From Aurelia coerulea (Eukaryota; Cnidaria; Scyphozoa; Semaeostomeae; Ulmaridae): a DNA stretch of 64,000 bases. Below, piece by piece: positions 32,231 through 45,300 of this stretch. The stretch spans positions 6,512,501-6,576,500 of the forward strand of contig CM076955.1 in the NCBI GenBank assembly GCA_039566865.1, written 5' to 3'. The translations under genes and the position numbers were made by a program. The notes below the pieces were generated by a model. It saw nothing but the letters and a program-made list of their open reading frames with translations. It had not been told where the DNA came from and made no database searches. Each line of letters starts with the position of its first letter. The stretch's first letter is position 1.

Positions 32231-33235
32231 TGGTGTTGGAATCATTTCTCCAAGAAACATTTTACAAGGATTCATTACTTTCTTTAATTTCTTCGATAGA
32301 TTCTCAAAAGATATTTAATTGGAGTGCAATGCGTCGAGGCGGGTCGTTGGAAACATTTCTTGTTGCTATTTTTAGCGTGATCGACTACTGGAACGCTACA
32401 AATCTTGTTAGAAAGTTTTACGCTGCCATATTTGGATATTTAGCATAATCGATTGTTACGGCGGTAGTCCACTTTAATCATTTGTAGTTATAGTTATATT
32501 CATGGTTCTCGTATTCATAAGAATGGCATATGTCTAACGCAGTCATTAGCGCGACGGATCGGTTTGATCTAAAAATTATTTGAGGCATGGGTGTTTCATT
32601 AAGTCACTAAAAATTTTATAATCTAAGATTGACAGGTCATTAGGCCCTCTTTGAAGATTCATTGAAGATTGACATTGAAGATTGACAGATTCATTAGGCC
32701 CTCTTTGAAATCAATGGTTTGGGGTTAGCCAAAAAGTCATTGTCTACAAATTATGCTAAACGAATTCCCAATATGGCTTCAATCTTGTCCTTATTTGATA
32801 AAAGTTGCGAAAAATTGTTGATGATCCAAACTATTTCCAGGTCCGACGCACATGCACATATAATCTGATTGTTAAACGTGCTGGACCACTTTACCATACA
32901 TGACGTAAAAGCTCTTAATAAGGCTTACTTAATAATTTGGCTTTGAAGGAGGGGCTTGTTAGGGAGAGGGGCTCTATAGAGAGGGTACTAAAGAAAGTTT
33001 TAGATATCTTAAAGTTAATCGGTGAACTTGAAGATAAAGCAAGAAAATAGTTTATAACAATCTTCTCGTTAAAAATGTTCAAGGTACGTTATTGTCGTTA
33101 TCAGGGTCCCCTGATAACTAGTTACTTGACCACCGTAAAAGATCACAGAAAGCAAAATTAAACTCTCCTTGGTGCAAATGATGAAAAAATAAATTTGCCA
33201 CAAACTAAGGAAAGTTATCTTTAAAAAGTGTTTAC
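32231..33235. other. No gene seen
   Basis: A 108-codon open frame spans the SINE and 32231-32448 but has no recognisable domain. A short tandem of TTCATTGAAGATTGAC-like words lies at 32650-32710. Confidence 0.35.
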
Positions 33236-33800
33236 TTAAATTTGATCAAAGCGAGCATACCTCACTATTGCGTAACATAACATCATTAACTTCGATTGCT
33301 TTACCAATCTAAATTTTAAGATGTTTAGAAATTTAGCAATGAAAACTGAAAAATTCGCCGAAAAATTAACGCAACACGAAAATTATTTGTCTAAATTTGA
33401 TCAAAGCTAGCATACCTCACTATTGCGTGCATAGTGTAATTAACGTCAATTGCTTCACCAATCTAAATATCACGTGAAAGCAAGTATTCAAGATATTCAG
33501 AAAGTTAGCAATGAAATTGAAAAATTTACAGAAAAATTAACGCAACACGAAAATTTTTGTCTAAAATTGATTGAAGCTAGCATACCTCACAATTTCGTAC
33601 GTCATTAGCGTCATAGGTAAGCAATTGCTTCACTACACTAAATATGATGTGAAAGCAAGTTTAAAAATATTCTGGATGAAAGCAATGAAAAGTGAAAAAT
33701 TCACACAAAAAGAAGAAAATTATTTGTGGAAATTATTTACCTAAAATTGAATGAAGCTAGCCTAATTTTTCGTGATATACGTCACTAACATGGATGTTTC
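33236..33800. repeat. Diverged tandem repeat, 155-185 bp unit, about 3.3 copies
   Basis: Each unit begins TAAAWTTGATYRAAGCTAGC, continues ATACCTCAC, and ends with GCAATGAAA, AAAATT and CACGAAAATT. Unit starts fall near 33237, 33394, 33563 and 33751. Copies differ by many substitutions and indels, so the array is old. Confidence 0.8.
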
Positions 33801-34252
33801 AGGAACACTTGACCTCTCACCATACAATGTTGGCCACGATTAATGCGCCACCCTGAATTGACGCAACATAAAACCCATATCACTGCAGAATGACTTTCTC
33901 AAAACTGAACTCAACATAATACCAGAAGTAGATTGCATGGAAGATGACGCTAAAAATGGTTGCAAGGAAGTCTATACAATGATGCATTGCTCTTCAATTA
34001 GGAGTTTTAAGCATTTCTACCGGGATGCGACTAAAGAACAATACATAGAAATGTACTTCCCCAGTAGAATTGTCTTTCTAACTCAAGAAGAAGGGAATTT
34101 ATGGCAATAAAGTGTCATTGAAATATTTTGTCAAATGAGGAGGAGAGAGACAATTTTCAAGTACTGACCGTTCTTGAATCTCAATTTGGCAAAAAGGAGC
34201 AAAATTGCAATATTTTGGTAAAAACGTGCTTGCCTCCATTTTTAGTGCAATA

Positions 34253-34848
34253 CAAGGTGTCCCAAAAAAATTGTGCCCAGTTTGCCTAAAGATTGCGACA
34301 AAAACGGCAAAAGATTCTCGCCAAACTTTTATGTGATGTGCTGTTGCTCTTCAGATGTTCAAATAAAGTTTGCTGCCATCCTGGTGAGAATCTGTTGAAA
34401 AATGATGGAGATATGACCTTCAGAAGAACAAATTTGCCTGATGACTAAAACCAGCGGTCGGCCTTTTTGTCTTACTATTTTGCAGTGATAAGTAGCTTCA
34501 CGTGAGGTAAGAAATAGTTTCTCTGAGGCCAGAAATAGTGGAACTCTCTGTATCGAAATTTTTACGAGAGTTATGACATTGGAGGCTGCTGTTTCATTTC
34601 ACCCATGAAGCTATTTATCGCTGCAAAATAGTTAAACAAAATGGCCGACTGCTGGTTTCAGTCTTCGGGCAAATTTGGTCTCCTGAAGGTCATAACTCCA
34701 TCATTTTTCAACGGATTTTTATGGGGATGGTAGCAAACTTTAATTGAATATCTGAAGAGCAACATCATGCAAAATTTTGGCGAGAATCTTTTGCAGTTTT
34801 ATCGCAATCTTCAGGCAAACGGGGCACAATTTTTTTGGGGACACCCTG
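34253..34848. mobile_element. TA-flanked foldback element
   Basis: Ends CAAGGTGTCCCAAAAAAATT and inverted complement ending ACACCCTG, with TA at 34251-34252 and 34849-34850. Arms remain complementary to the centre (for example AAAGATTCTCGCCAAACTTT). No transposase. Tc1/mariner-like by target site. Confidence 0.88.
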
Positions 34849-34850
34849 TA

Positions 34851-35241
34851 GTCTATTGATGCTTCATAAACAAGCGTCACTATATATTCTATCATTCTAC
34901 TTTGAGACAACTTTCTAAATGCATTTTCACACCTTGTTTGCACTAAGGAGGAGCAAAGACAGCATTTGTATTAATAGTATCACTATTGATCAACATGACG
35001 GTACAGAACAATCACAGATTGAAGATAAGGGACCCAAGGTAGTTCTACTAAGTTCTATGGTCAATTCGTCAAACCGAAAATGTAGATAAAGCAGACTACA
35101 AAAAAGTCGCTGAAACTGATGTAGCAAGCTTGTTCCCTTGCATTCGAAAATGGTTGATAATAATGATGATTTCGTGATGATGAAATGTGTTTCATCAAAG
35201 TTGAGAAACTGTACTACGGTAAAAACCCGCATAAAGGAACA
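34851..35241. other. No feature seen
   Basis: AT-rich spacer between two foldback elements; no coding evidence. Confidence 0.35.
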
Positions 35242-35250
35242 CATGTTTTG

Positions 35251-36661
35251 AACAAGGGCAGATTTTGTAATACAATAGCAACAATTGTGTTTGATTGACA
35301 CGTCAATTTAAAGCGATTAGCGACTGCAGACAAAGGAAGTTCTCTCAACCAGTAATTCAAAACAAACAAAGCCGCAAAAGTTTCCCCAAAACCAGTAGCG
35401 CAAACTCTCGCCTTGTGCAAGCGAAAAGTGGTTTTTAAGAGAAGTTAAGTGCTTATAGCGAAGAAGGGTAAATCTAAAGTTCTGTCTCGCGGATTTTGTT
35501 CATTCGATTCAGAGGCCAAGCAGAAGGCATTGTAATTCTCGCGTATTTAGGGCTTAAATGAAACGATTAAAAAACAGCTCCTGAATCAAATAAACAAAAT
35601 CCGCCAGACAGAACTTTAGATTTACCCTTCTTCTTTCGTTATAAGCACATACTTTCTCTTAAAAACCACTTTTCGCTTGCACAAGGCGAGATTTTGACCT
35701 ACTACCGGGTGTCTCAAAAAAAAGTACTCCCTTTTGACTCAACCCCTTTTGACTCAACAAAGCAACAAAACGATAATGTTTCGGGACTTTTTGAATTCAT
35801 GGCTACATTTGTTGGTCTTCAACTTAAATGCACATACCTTGTATTTGGAAATCGACTACCAAAGACAGGAGATATGAGATCACAAGGTCAAAATTTGGAG
35901 TGCACCTGAAACCAGAGGTTTTGAGAAATGGCCTAGCCACAATTTGACAACAACAAACAGGCATTTTGCAAACGAATTTTCGACTTTGACCTTTACGTTT
36001 TATTTTGGAAAAGATCTATACCTTGAATTACTTCAATTGTTCTGCAAGTGACTTTTCTTTTGAGGAAACGGTCCTTGCATTGCATTCGATCCCAAGTGTT
36101 TTGTATTAAAGAAGAGGAAAAGGAGCACGTGCACGCTTAAATTGGAGATGTGGCACGACTTTATCATTCTTACCACATTTTTACAATATTTGTTTAATCA
36201 GCGCCATGTCCATGCATCTTTTATTCTTTTCAAAAGCAAAACACAGAGCCTTAAAGTCTACAGGTACTTTGGAAAATGTCCATGATGCAAATCATGGTTA
36301 GGCCCTTTTTCAAAACCTCTGGTTTTGGGTGCACTGTAAATTTTGACTTTGCGAGCCTGTATCTCCGGTGTTTGGTGGACGATTTCTAACTGCAAGGTAC
36401 GTGCATCTAAGTTGAACATTGATACATTTGGCTGGGAAGTCGGGAAGCAATGATATCTTATTGCTTGGTTCCTATTTCCAGTCAAAAGGGGGTACTTTTT
36501 TCTGAGACACCCGGTAGTTTCGGGGAAACTTTTGCGGCTTTGTTTGTTTTTTTGAATTATTGGTTGAGAGAATTTCCTTTGTCTGCAGTCGCTAATCGCT
36601 TTGAGTTGAGGTGTCAATCAAACGCAACTGTTGCTATTGTATTACAGAATCCGCCCTTGTT
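35251..36661. mobile_element. Foldback MITE with 9-bp TSD, copy 2, interrupted
   Basis: Same family as 941-1541: starts AACAAGGGCAGATTTTG, ends with its complement, and CATGTTTTG flanks exactly at 35242-35250 and 36662-36670. A TA-flanked element (35705-36514) sits in its right arm. The exact 9-bp repeat independently confirms the family boundaries. Confidence 0.9.
35705..36514. mobile_element. TA-flanked foldback element nested in MITE copy 2
   Basis: Ends CCGGGTGTCTCAAAAAAAAG and GAGACACCCGG; TA at 35703-35704 and 36515-36516. Arms pair inward, for example AACCAGAGGTTTTGA near 35910 with its inverse near 36315. Confidence 0.9.
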
Positions 36662-36670
36662 CATGTTTTG

Positions 36671-38365
36671 GGGGTTCAGGCTGATCTCGTTCCTATTTAT
36701 CGGGTGTTTTCTGCGATAAATCTATTGTCAAGGATACCTTTTAAACCAAATTTCAGCCTGGGTGTTCTTAATCCACTTGTTCTTTCATGTGGGTTTTTAC
36801 TGTATTATGAATGATGCGCAGATTTGAATAAGATATCAACCATTTTAAAGAAGAAAATTTCGCAAAGATGCAGAGCATCATTTCACTAAAACTGGTCAAT
36901 TCATTCTAAGATTACGGGATATTTTGCTTCGGGAGTTATTTTCAAAATACTTTACAGAGAACTGCAAATTTTCGAAAACTTATTCATGAAAAGGTTTGAC
37001 TCAACTAGCGTGCCTTGCACGTGCCATCTCTTGTTGGCCCTTGTTGTCGCCATTTTCACGGCCCATATAGCCAACCAACAAAGGCCAAGGAAGAGATGGC
37101 ATTTGCAAGGCTTGCTGCTTAAAACAGACCCTTTAAGCTTCGGTTACAAAAATAAAAGCGAGTATGATCATCTTCTAAAGAGCAAAAACTAATGATAAAT
37201 ATGTAAATAATTATCGGTAGCATATCTACGTTCCTTGGAAAATAATTGATCTATTTGTCATCTTTCTAGAATTGAAAACAGATCGAAATTTGATCGTGAT
37301 TTGTGGCTTTGATCAAGGCTTCTCGAAAATAGCTCCCGAGTAGAGTTGCTCAGAATTCAAAAAGGATATGATGAATATAGCAAACCAAGTTTCAGTATCT
37401 AATTTAGACTGTTTACCTTAAAATGCGAAGTAAATCATTAAAATCAATGCATAAGATATGACTGCACGGCTCGGCAAGGGTTGATACATACATCATATTG
37501 AGAAACTCTGTGTTTGCAAAGAAGACTATAATCTGTTTCAAAAAGTGAGCAAAATGTCTTAAATTACCCACGGATGATATAACGCATGATCCGAAGCAAT
37601 AACGTATATGGCTTGATTTTCCATCTATTTCTTTCGAGTTTCAGAGTTGTAAAGTTTGAAAAGGCCCCTTGTAAAGCAAAGCAAAGCAATCCTCTCGACT
37701 GATGGGGCTGTCGTGTGAAAAGCATAAGAAGTGAAAAAATGAAAAAGAAAGAATAGCCCATATTATTCCTTAATTTGAGGGCTATTTCATGGATGAAACA
37801 GGACTTTTACAAATGTTTAATGCATGTTTTGTATTTTCTCAAGGAAGAAGACGTTTTAACACGAACTTAACTAGCTAAAGGAAAGAACAAATGCTTGCTC
37901 AACAATGATGTTATGGAAACATTGTTCTCCTTGCAAACATTTTCAGAAGGAAAAACATTTCAGATGAATCGACCAGGAAGAATGAACGGTTCATTAAAAG
38001 TTTGCTAATATCTTCATATAATAAGCCAAAGGAAAACTACGTGGATGATTCAACTGATGTAGGTAATTTCTCAAACATCATACATTTTGAATTGTTGAGC
38101 CCTAACCTGACTTAGGCAAACAGAAACAGCTCAATTGATAATCGCGCAAACACTAGCGCCGACTGGTAGCTGGAAAAGTAATCACATCGAAAAAAGATAA
38201 TCAGCAGACAGACTCATGTCACAACCATTCGGTGACACATTTAAAGAAGGGTCACTCAATCTAAGAATTCTTCCAAGTATTGACCTGGATTTGAATGGGT
38301 GTTGAATAGAACCTGCAGTATCAAAAGGGCTTCAGACAACATCGAACTTAGGAAGTGCTACTTGT
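36671..38365. other. Upstream region of the channel gene; hairpin at 37005-37125
   Basis: CCTTGCACGTGCCATCTCTT near 37012 is imperfectly inverted near 37105, a small MITE-like hairpin. No exon is recognisable. The promoter is probably here or further down, but no specific site can be named. Confidence 0.4.
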
Positions 38366-38476
38366 AACAGCAAGGAACTCAATAATGCCAGATGCTACCA
38401 CATAAAGCTGCAAGGGTGTTAACAGCAGGGAACTCAATGATGCCAGATGCTACCACATAAAGCTGAAAGGGTGTTA
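38366..38476. repeat. 55-bp tandem duplication upstream of the start codon
   Basis: Two units of 55 bp (38366-38420 and 38421-38475) share AACTCAATRATGCCAGATGC and TACCACATAAAGCTG. It lies about 200 bp upstream of ATG 38671, likely in the 5-prime UTR or proximal promoter. Confidence 0.8.
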
Positions 38477-38670
38477 AATTCTGCAACATAGAGCTGAAAA
38501 AGTACTACTTGCAAGGATATAAAGCCGAGAACCTGCTACATACTACAACATAGAAAGTGCTACGTGCTACAGTTGGAAAACGTGAGGGCGTTTTGCAGAT
38601 ACAACAAGATAGCAGGAGGTGTTGCATCTAGCAAGCTAATCCCTTTGGTCGTATTTCGTCTGCTAAACTC

Positions 38671-39360
38671 ATGATGGAGTCATTCAGATGCAAAACAAGT
38701 GGCTTGGCTTACTTTTGGACTCTCTTGTTAATCACTGCTCCTCTGATGACCACAGCAGCTAACGAGGAAATTCAACTTTACAATGAACATACAAACGTGC
38801 AGCAATGCGTGGACAGTGGACCAAGTGCCATCAAGGTAAACTGTGGGACAACCTACCGCGTATCATGGATAGAGTGGGCACCATATTTCTCACAAAATGG
38901 TACAAGGTTCAGTGGTATCTACAAGAAGATATTAGACATGCTTCAGTCGACATGTAAGCGTGGTTGCCGCTATATGCCTCTTATCAATTTAGGCCAAAGC
39001 TCATCTGTCATTGTGCCTGCAGAATCTGGAAATGCTTCAGGAATAACACTGCAGTTTGATAAACAGCCACTAGGTTCATACGCAAACCTGCTTGCAGAAA
39101 TTAAGAAAGAGAAGACAAAAATGTCAACAACCAAGAATCCAAGACTCTTTTTGCCTGTCGCAGTGACTGAAGAGTATGACAAAACTGTCGATGGGTTTCC
39201 ATTCTTGTTCTATGTTGATGCCAAAGTTCTGCATTTTGTTGAGAGGAAAGTGAAAGGAGACTTGCTGTCCTTGATATGGCAAGGTGTTGTGAATAGTTGG
39301 CAGCTTCTTGGCATTGTGCTGCTCCTTGCAGCGTTATTTGGGATGGTTGTCTGGCTTGCG
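38671..39360 (+). CDS. Channel exon 1: signal peptide, S1, helix 1
   Basis: 230 codons from ATG 38671 to the donor GTGAGT at 39361. A second Met follows immediately. Encodes the leader, the first half of the ligand lobe with paired cysteines (STCKRGC), and helix 1 (LLGIVLLLAALFGMVVWLA). An upstream non-coding exon is possible. Confidence 0.9.
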
Positions 39361-42300
39361 GTGAGTACTGCTTTTACTTTGATAATAGAACCCACAGGGC
39401 ATTTCACCAGCTAGGGGTGCGCGCCGCAAGGATTTCTATTATGAGCCAATCCTAGAATATAGAGGAGATTTTAATTCACAATCTCAGAATGTGGCCGAGG
39501 CTTCCAACCTGTGTTTCGACTGCAAAACAACTTGAGAGTTGTTGATTTTCCTTCCCTAACATTATCAGAGCTTTTGTAAAACTTAGACCCCAGTCCCAGA
39601 AATTTCCAATAACATTGCAACCCATCCACATAATTTTGTGCCAAAAACTACCTCATGTAAGACAGTTTTTGTTAACTGAATTTTTTCACCCTGTATGGAG
39701 AATTTAAAATGATAATAAAATAATGATAACAATAATGACCGGATAGTGGAGTATGAAGGTATGAAGTGCCCCTGCCTCTGCGCTATAATATCGCTTTGAT
39801 TAAATGTAGGATCGGGGTAATTTGAAATGGTCAGAATTGATTCAAAGCATAAAGCTCACACTTTCCAACGAGAAAACTTTATCTCATGCTGTAAATATCT
39901 CAGATGCTCAAGATTTCGAAAATGATGGCATGGTCTCATTTTACATACTCATTGTCGTACAATGTTCGCCGTCGTTCGGCAGTCTTTCTTGACTGACGGG
40001 GTAACCGTGTTTAAAGAATTTGAAATGAATTAAAATGAATGTTTGTTATTTTGGGGGTTTTCTTAAGCTTTACTTTATTTTGCCTCTTTTTAACATGGTG
40101 GTTTCTCAAAGAGAAGTTCCGAAACTGAGAACAAAAGCGACATTTTGCATTTTGACTAATCAAGCGACGAGCGACAAATCAAATTTTCTTCAATTATCGC
40201 TGGACATAAACCTAATTAAAATTTTTATCCTAAATGAATATCCTGCTGTGACAGAAAACCGCGGATACATAATTTTTATGAGGCAGCTGGCCAAAGCTTG
40301 CTTATCAGCTACAGTAAATATGTCTTTATTTTCCAGGAAAGAAACAGCAATTCCGACGACTTTCCATATGAATTCTCTGCAGGTGCTGCTGTTGGCTTTT
40401 GGTTTACTTGTGTTACCATGACAACTGTCGGGTACGTGTCTGTTTCTTATGATTATTCAATTTCAAATTCATTCAATAATTCAATATTCGATAATTCAAT
40501 TTCAAATTAAACGGAAACATCGCTTGTTTTTTTGTTCATAAACAGCGCTTCTTGAAGGAGAAAAATGTTAAAGTGCACTAAAATGTCAAAAATTGCACAA
40601 CTAAATGAACGCCGCCGCACTGTCTTCGGTGAATTCTAGTAGTTGTGACGCAGTGGTGTAATCCTCTGACTTTGCAGCCAGAACAAACAGGTGGACAGGG
40701 TTCGATACCCGGTAGAGCCCCACCACTTGAGCGTCATGACAAGGGGTCGCGGACTCGATTCCAGCACTTGGCGGTAAAATCCGCAACTTCACCTTCATCC
40801 GCACCTTCACTTCACCTTCACCTTCAGTTGTAGGTAAAAGGAAATGAAAGGATCACTGCTTTCCAAACTTTTGTGGCATTAATTAAGCTTTTCATGTGGG
40901 GGGCGTGGCGGGCTAGAGGGTCGTTGGGAGTAATGTAACGGTGGGACATATTTGCCATTTCAAATTCGGGAGCACAAATATGTTTTAAAAAGCATATCAG
41001 ATTGAAACATCCTTGTTGTAGTTATGTTGCTTGATCATTAATCTTCCCAGAGATGCTTTTAGAGATGCGCTATACTTTGTCCATTGTCAAGCAGGGCATC
41101 AACAGTCACCCGTGCAACAGTACGTTTTGGTCAAGTTAGTGATGGGTGGATTCCGGTGGATTCATCATTACGAATACGTTGAAAATTAGTGTTGTTTTGT
41201 TGATGCTCTGTGTATCTGCAGATGTCATGCTCCACTTCAAATTGCTGATGCATAATTGTCAGTCTTTGAGCAGGAGAGGCTCAACTCTAAAAGGACCCTT
41301 TAAACTCCTACGAATGAGCTGTCGGGACTTTTATATTAAAATATGTTACCTTCTACCATACTTTCTACTTACTACCACTTTTCAATACTGCAGCGATGAT
41401 ATCATTGGGAGCAAAAGACAGTTAATATCGTATGGCCATTAAGATAAAGATATGCAAATAAATCAACACTAAATAAACAACTTTATATATGCTACACATA
41501 CGAATAGATACTGATAAATACTGGAACCTGTTTCACATTGGATGAAAGGATGAAAGACCAGTATAGGCGCATGATAATATAATAAATAATAATAATAATA
41601 ATAATAATTACTTTGTTTAAGGTTGGCGTAGTGTATAGCACTAGACTAATTAATGCCAACCATTATCAATAGATATCAAAATGCCCGGGAGGGGGGGGGG
41701 GGTACTCCCATTATGGCCTAACAGGAGGGTCCAGTCCGTTTGAGGGTCTTAAGAAATGGCTACCAAATGGCCATATTTGTCAAACTCTTACTACCAATTG
41801 GCGGTATTCCAAGATTCCTGGCCAGTTATAAGATTTCAACTCAGTTAGCTCCTCCGCATGGCAATATAGTCATTACAGCAATAATTATTGTTGAATTTTG
41901 AAGTTTGCAATCAGTTCTACAATAGAAAATTTTGAAAACTGCAGAAAATGTTTGCTCCCAGATGCTCCCAAATGGCCCAATTTTAGCTCCACGAACTTCC
42001 ATTTGAGGGGGTTCTGCAAAAAGATACTACCATTTGAGGGTATTTTTCAAAATTTTTGCTTTGGCCCTCTTTAACACTGACTGGACCCCCCTGTCAGCCC
42101 ACAATGGGAGTACCCCCCCGGGCCAAAATGTAACCTAAATGTAACCTAAATTTACAATAAAATCTTTACATAATCTACAGTTGCATGAAAATATTCCAAA
42201 AACTTAATTTATCTTTTAAAATGCTCTAAAGATCGGGACTCTTTCATATGCAATGGCAAATCTCGCCAGAGATTCTGCCCCAGAAAACTCACAGTTTCTA

Positions 42301-45300
42301 ACCCATAGGCTGTAGTCCTAGGTTTGCGTGCATAGATGTTGCTAGCCTGCGTGCAGACTCTGTGTCCAAGAGTCTGCAAGCAGGCTAAGATGTTGCTCGT
42401 AACCCTTAAGTTGTAATGTATTTCTCTCTCTGCGAAAATTTCTTCATAAAACAAGGATTTAGATTCATCCTTGTTCGGTAAATTTCAGTGACAAGCAACT
42501 GTAGATTTCGTTGATGAATGGAGACTGAATGGTCTATAATTAACAGTTCTTCAAAACTTGAGGTTCGATAATGATACGCTATTCGTAATGCTCTTTCGTG
42601 AATGGAGTTAATTTGTGCATTAACACGTCTATCATGAAACATCCAAATCAATGGACAGTAGCTAAAATGTGACATTACGTAAGCTTTCATGACTTTTCTA
42701 ATTTTTTCTTCAGGCATATACGTAGAGGCCCTTGCAAGAGCATGTAGCTTCTGGCTTGCTTCGTACACACCATTTTCACGTGTTGCTTGAAATTTAGCTT
42801 GTGGTCAATTACAACGCCCAACAATTTTTCTTCTTTACTCTCTTTAATGACAGAGGAACCAACTCTTATTGGGATTTCAGTCTCTTTCTCGCCAAATACA
42901 AGGAGATATAAGAGCCTAAGATGAGAGAACAACAACGACAACAACTCATACCGTCAATTATCCCCTTCCAGAGTCCCTCCACCTCAATACACTGTGCCAA
43001 TGCTGTCAGATCCAGGATTTCAACCGCTCAATTCAATTAGCATAATACGCAAGAGCTATTTTGTATGAATCTAGGCTAAATACAAATTGACATCTAGTAC
43101 CCCCTAGCCCCCTGATTCAGCCTCCTAGGCTTTAAAAGGTTAATCAAGTTTCAAATTTTTCATTTCTAATAATTCCCTGCACAGAGTTAGGCATACATAC
43201 AGGTGCATTTACGGTTTCTTCTTTCATTCTCGATGTATTTTAGATATGGAGACAAATCACCGAAATCATTTATTGGAAGAACTGCAACTTTGACGTGGAT
43301 GCTTATTAGTTTATGCCTATTCCCTCTGCTTATGGCTAATTTCACAAATTTGATCAATGATGGAACAGTCAATTCTTTGTTTGCTGTTAAGGTAGGTTTT
43401 ATCTTCTGCTAAGGGTGAATTTTGCAAAACAAAGGATACAACTATGTTTTAAAGACAAAGCAATTTGACAGTCTCAAGAATAGATTTCACACCTTCAATG
43501 CAGCCTACCATAATGTATTTCTTTTTCTGTCTATGTTGAATTCATATTCTTCAGGAAGGCAAATCGCTTTGTAATTCCTGGAGCTTGAATCTTTTGTTTT
43601 ACAAAATTTGCCCTTGCTTCTACTACTGCATGATGACTTTGTGAATGGTCAGCTTCATGGACGTAGACAGCTGTTAGGTTAGACAGAGTATATGGCCGTA
43701 GTTATTGCTATTGAAAGGCTGCCGGACGCTCCTAACTATGAGCGGTCTCCGTCTGGTGTCATAGTCTCGTTTTGAATAGCGATTACTGGGACTCATCGTA
43801 ATCAGTCTACTGTTAGGTTATACTTTGAACAAAATCACAGATTCTGTAGCACAATAGCATCAGCTGCTTTTGATTGACACTGCAAGCAATTCAAAGCGAT
43901 TAGCGTCTGAAGGCAAAGGAAATTCTGTCAGCCAGCAATTCAAAAACAAACAAAGCCGCAAAAGTTGCCCTGAAACAGGTAGGGCAAACTATCTTATTGT
44001 GCACGCGAATGGTGGTTTCTTAGTGAGAAGTAACGAGTTTACAACGAAAGAAGAAGGGTAAATCTAAGGATGAATATATGGATCGGCTAGCACATTTTGT
44101 TTATTTCATTCAGAAACTGAGCAGACGATATTTCAATACTCGTATACTATACTTAGGGCTCAAATGAAACAATTACTTCTTAGTCAAATGGCTCAAGAGC
44201 AAATTTCGTAGTTAGTCTTTGACTTGAAGTGGAAAACCTTTGACAAATATTCAAGTAGGCTACCCAGTAGATTTTTCTGTGGACCTACAAGCAGGAACAA
44301 TTTTTTGAATTGGAAAATCAAATCATGTTAGTCACAATTTGAAAATCGACGTACACTATCGAATCGTTAATGTTGGAGACGAGATTACTTTAATTCGATA
44401 TTTACTCAACTTGTTTCATTGGCCATAGGTTGGTGTAATGAGAGGTCGCCCTGAGGCAACATGCGCCAGAAAAGACAATGCTGATGTCAAAGGTTGGTCC
44501 ATGTTGATTGTTGATTTCTGAATATTCCTTACATGGGGACTTATTTTGACAGTAGGTGCAGTGGGTGCCAATAGATGTGAAAAAACGGTTTCTGCTTTCC
44601 GTTGTTTGGTTGGTGTTTGGTTTTTTGACCGTTTTTGTTATATTTCTTTGTTGGTTGCTTGAGAGATGTGCATGATCACACCTCCTGTGTTATTGTCATC
44701 CTGTGAATCGTTGTTTTTTCGTAGTTTGGTATGCATTCATTGATCTAAATTTGTTTCTATTTTCTATATCTGGGATGTGTCCTAGATGGAAATCGCTCTG
44801 GGGAGTCAATGGTAACTAGGATGCTTGGAAAAATAAATGTCAAGCAAAAATTTCTGTACAGAAAGCAAAACTACCTGGATAAATCGCTTCGCAGGTTGCT
44901 TTTAAATGCTCTTATTCAACCTCATTTTGATTATGCATGCACTGCGTGGTATCCAGGGTTGAATAAGACTGTCCAAAAAATCCAGACGGCACAAAACAAT
45001 GCATTCGTTTATACCTGAATTTAAAAAACACAGCATATATTGCGGTCACAGAATTCAAGGCTATAAATTGGCTCCCCACAAAAAGGCAGGATAGATCAAT
45101 GTGTCTGTGTCAACATAATGAAATTTTTCAAAGGAACTGCCCCAGCGTTAAGCGTACATTGCTGAAATATTCCATCCAGTCAGCCAGGGCCGAACAACAC
45201 GAAGATCAAAGTTCAAATTGGATATTCCATTTCGAAAAAGTAATGCTGGACAGAAATACCTTTCTTATCTAGGGCCCAAAACATGGAATAGTCTTTCGTC

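Noticed and set aside
39361..39414. Exon 1 continuing to the stop at 39412 as a short secreted protein
   Set aside because: A consensus donor GTGAGT falls exactly at the end of helix 1, and exon 2 continues in phase to the potassium filter. A retained-intron form is possible but not needed.
40640..40765. Functional tRNA gene
   Set aside because: A and B boxes are visible but no cloverleaf closes, and a second copy with the same downstream tail exists: a tRNA-derived SINE.
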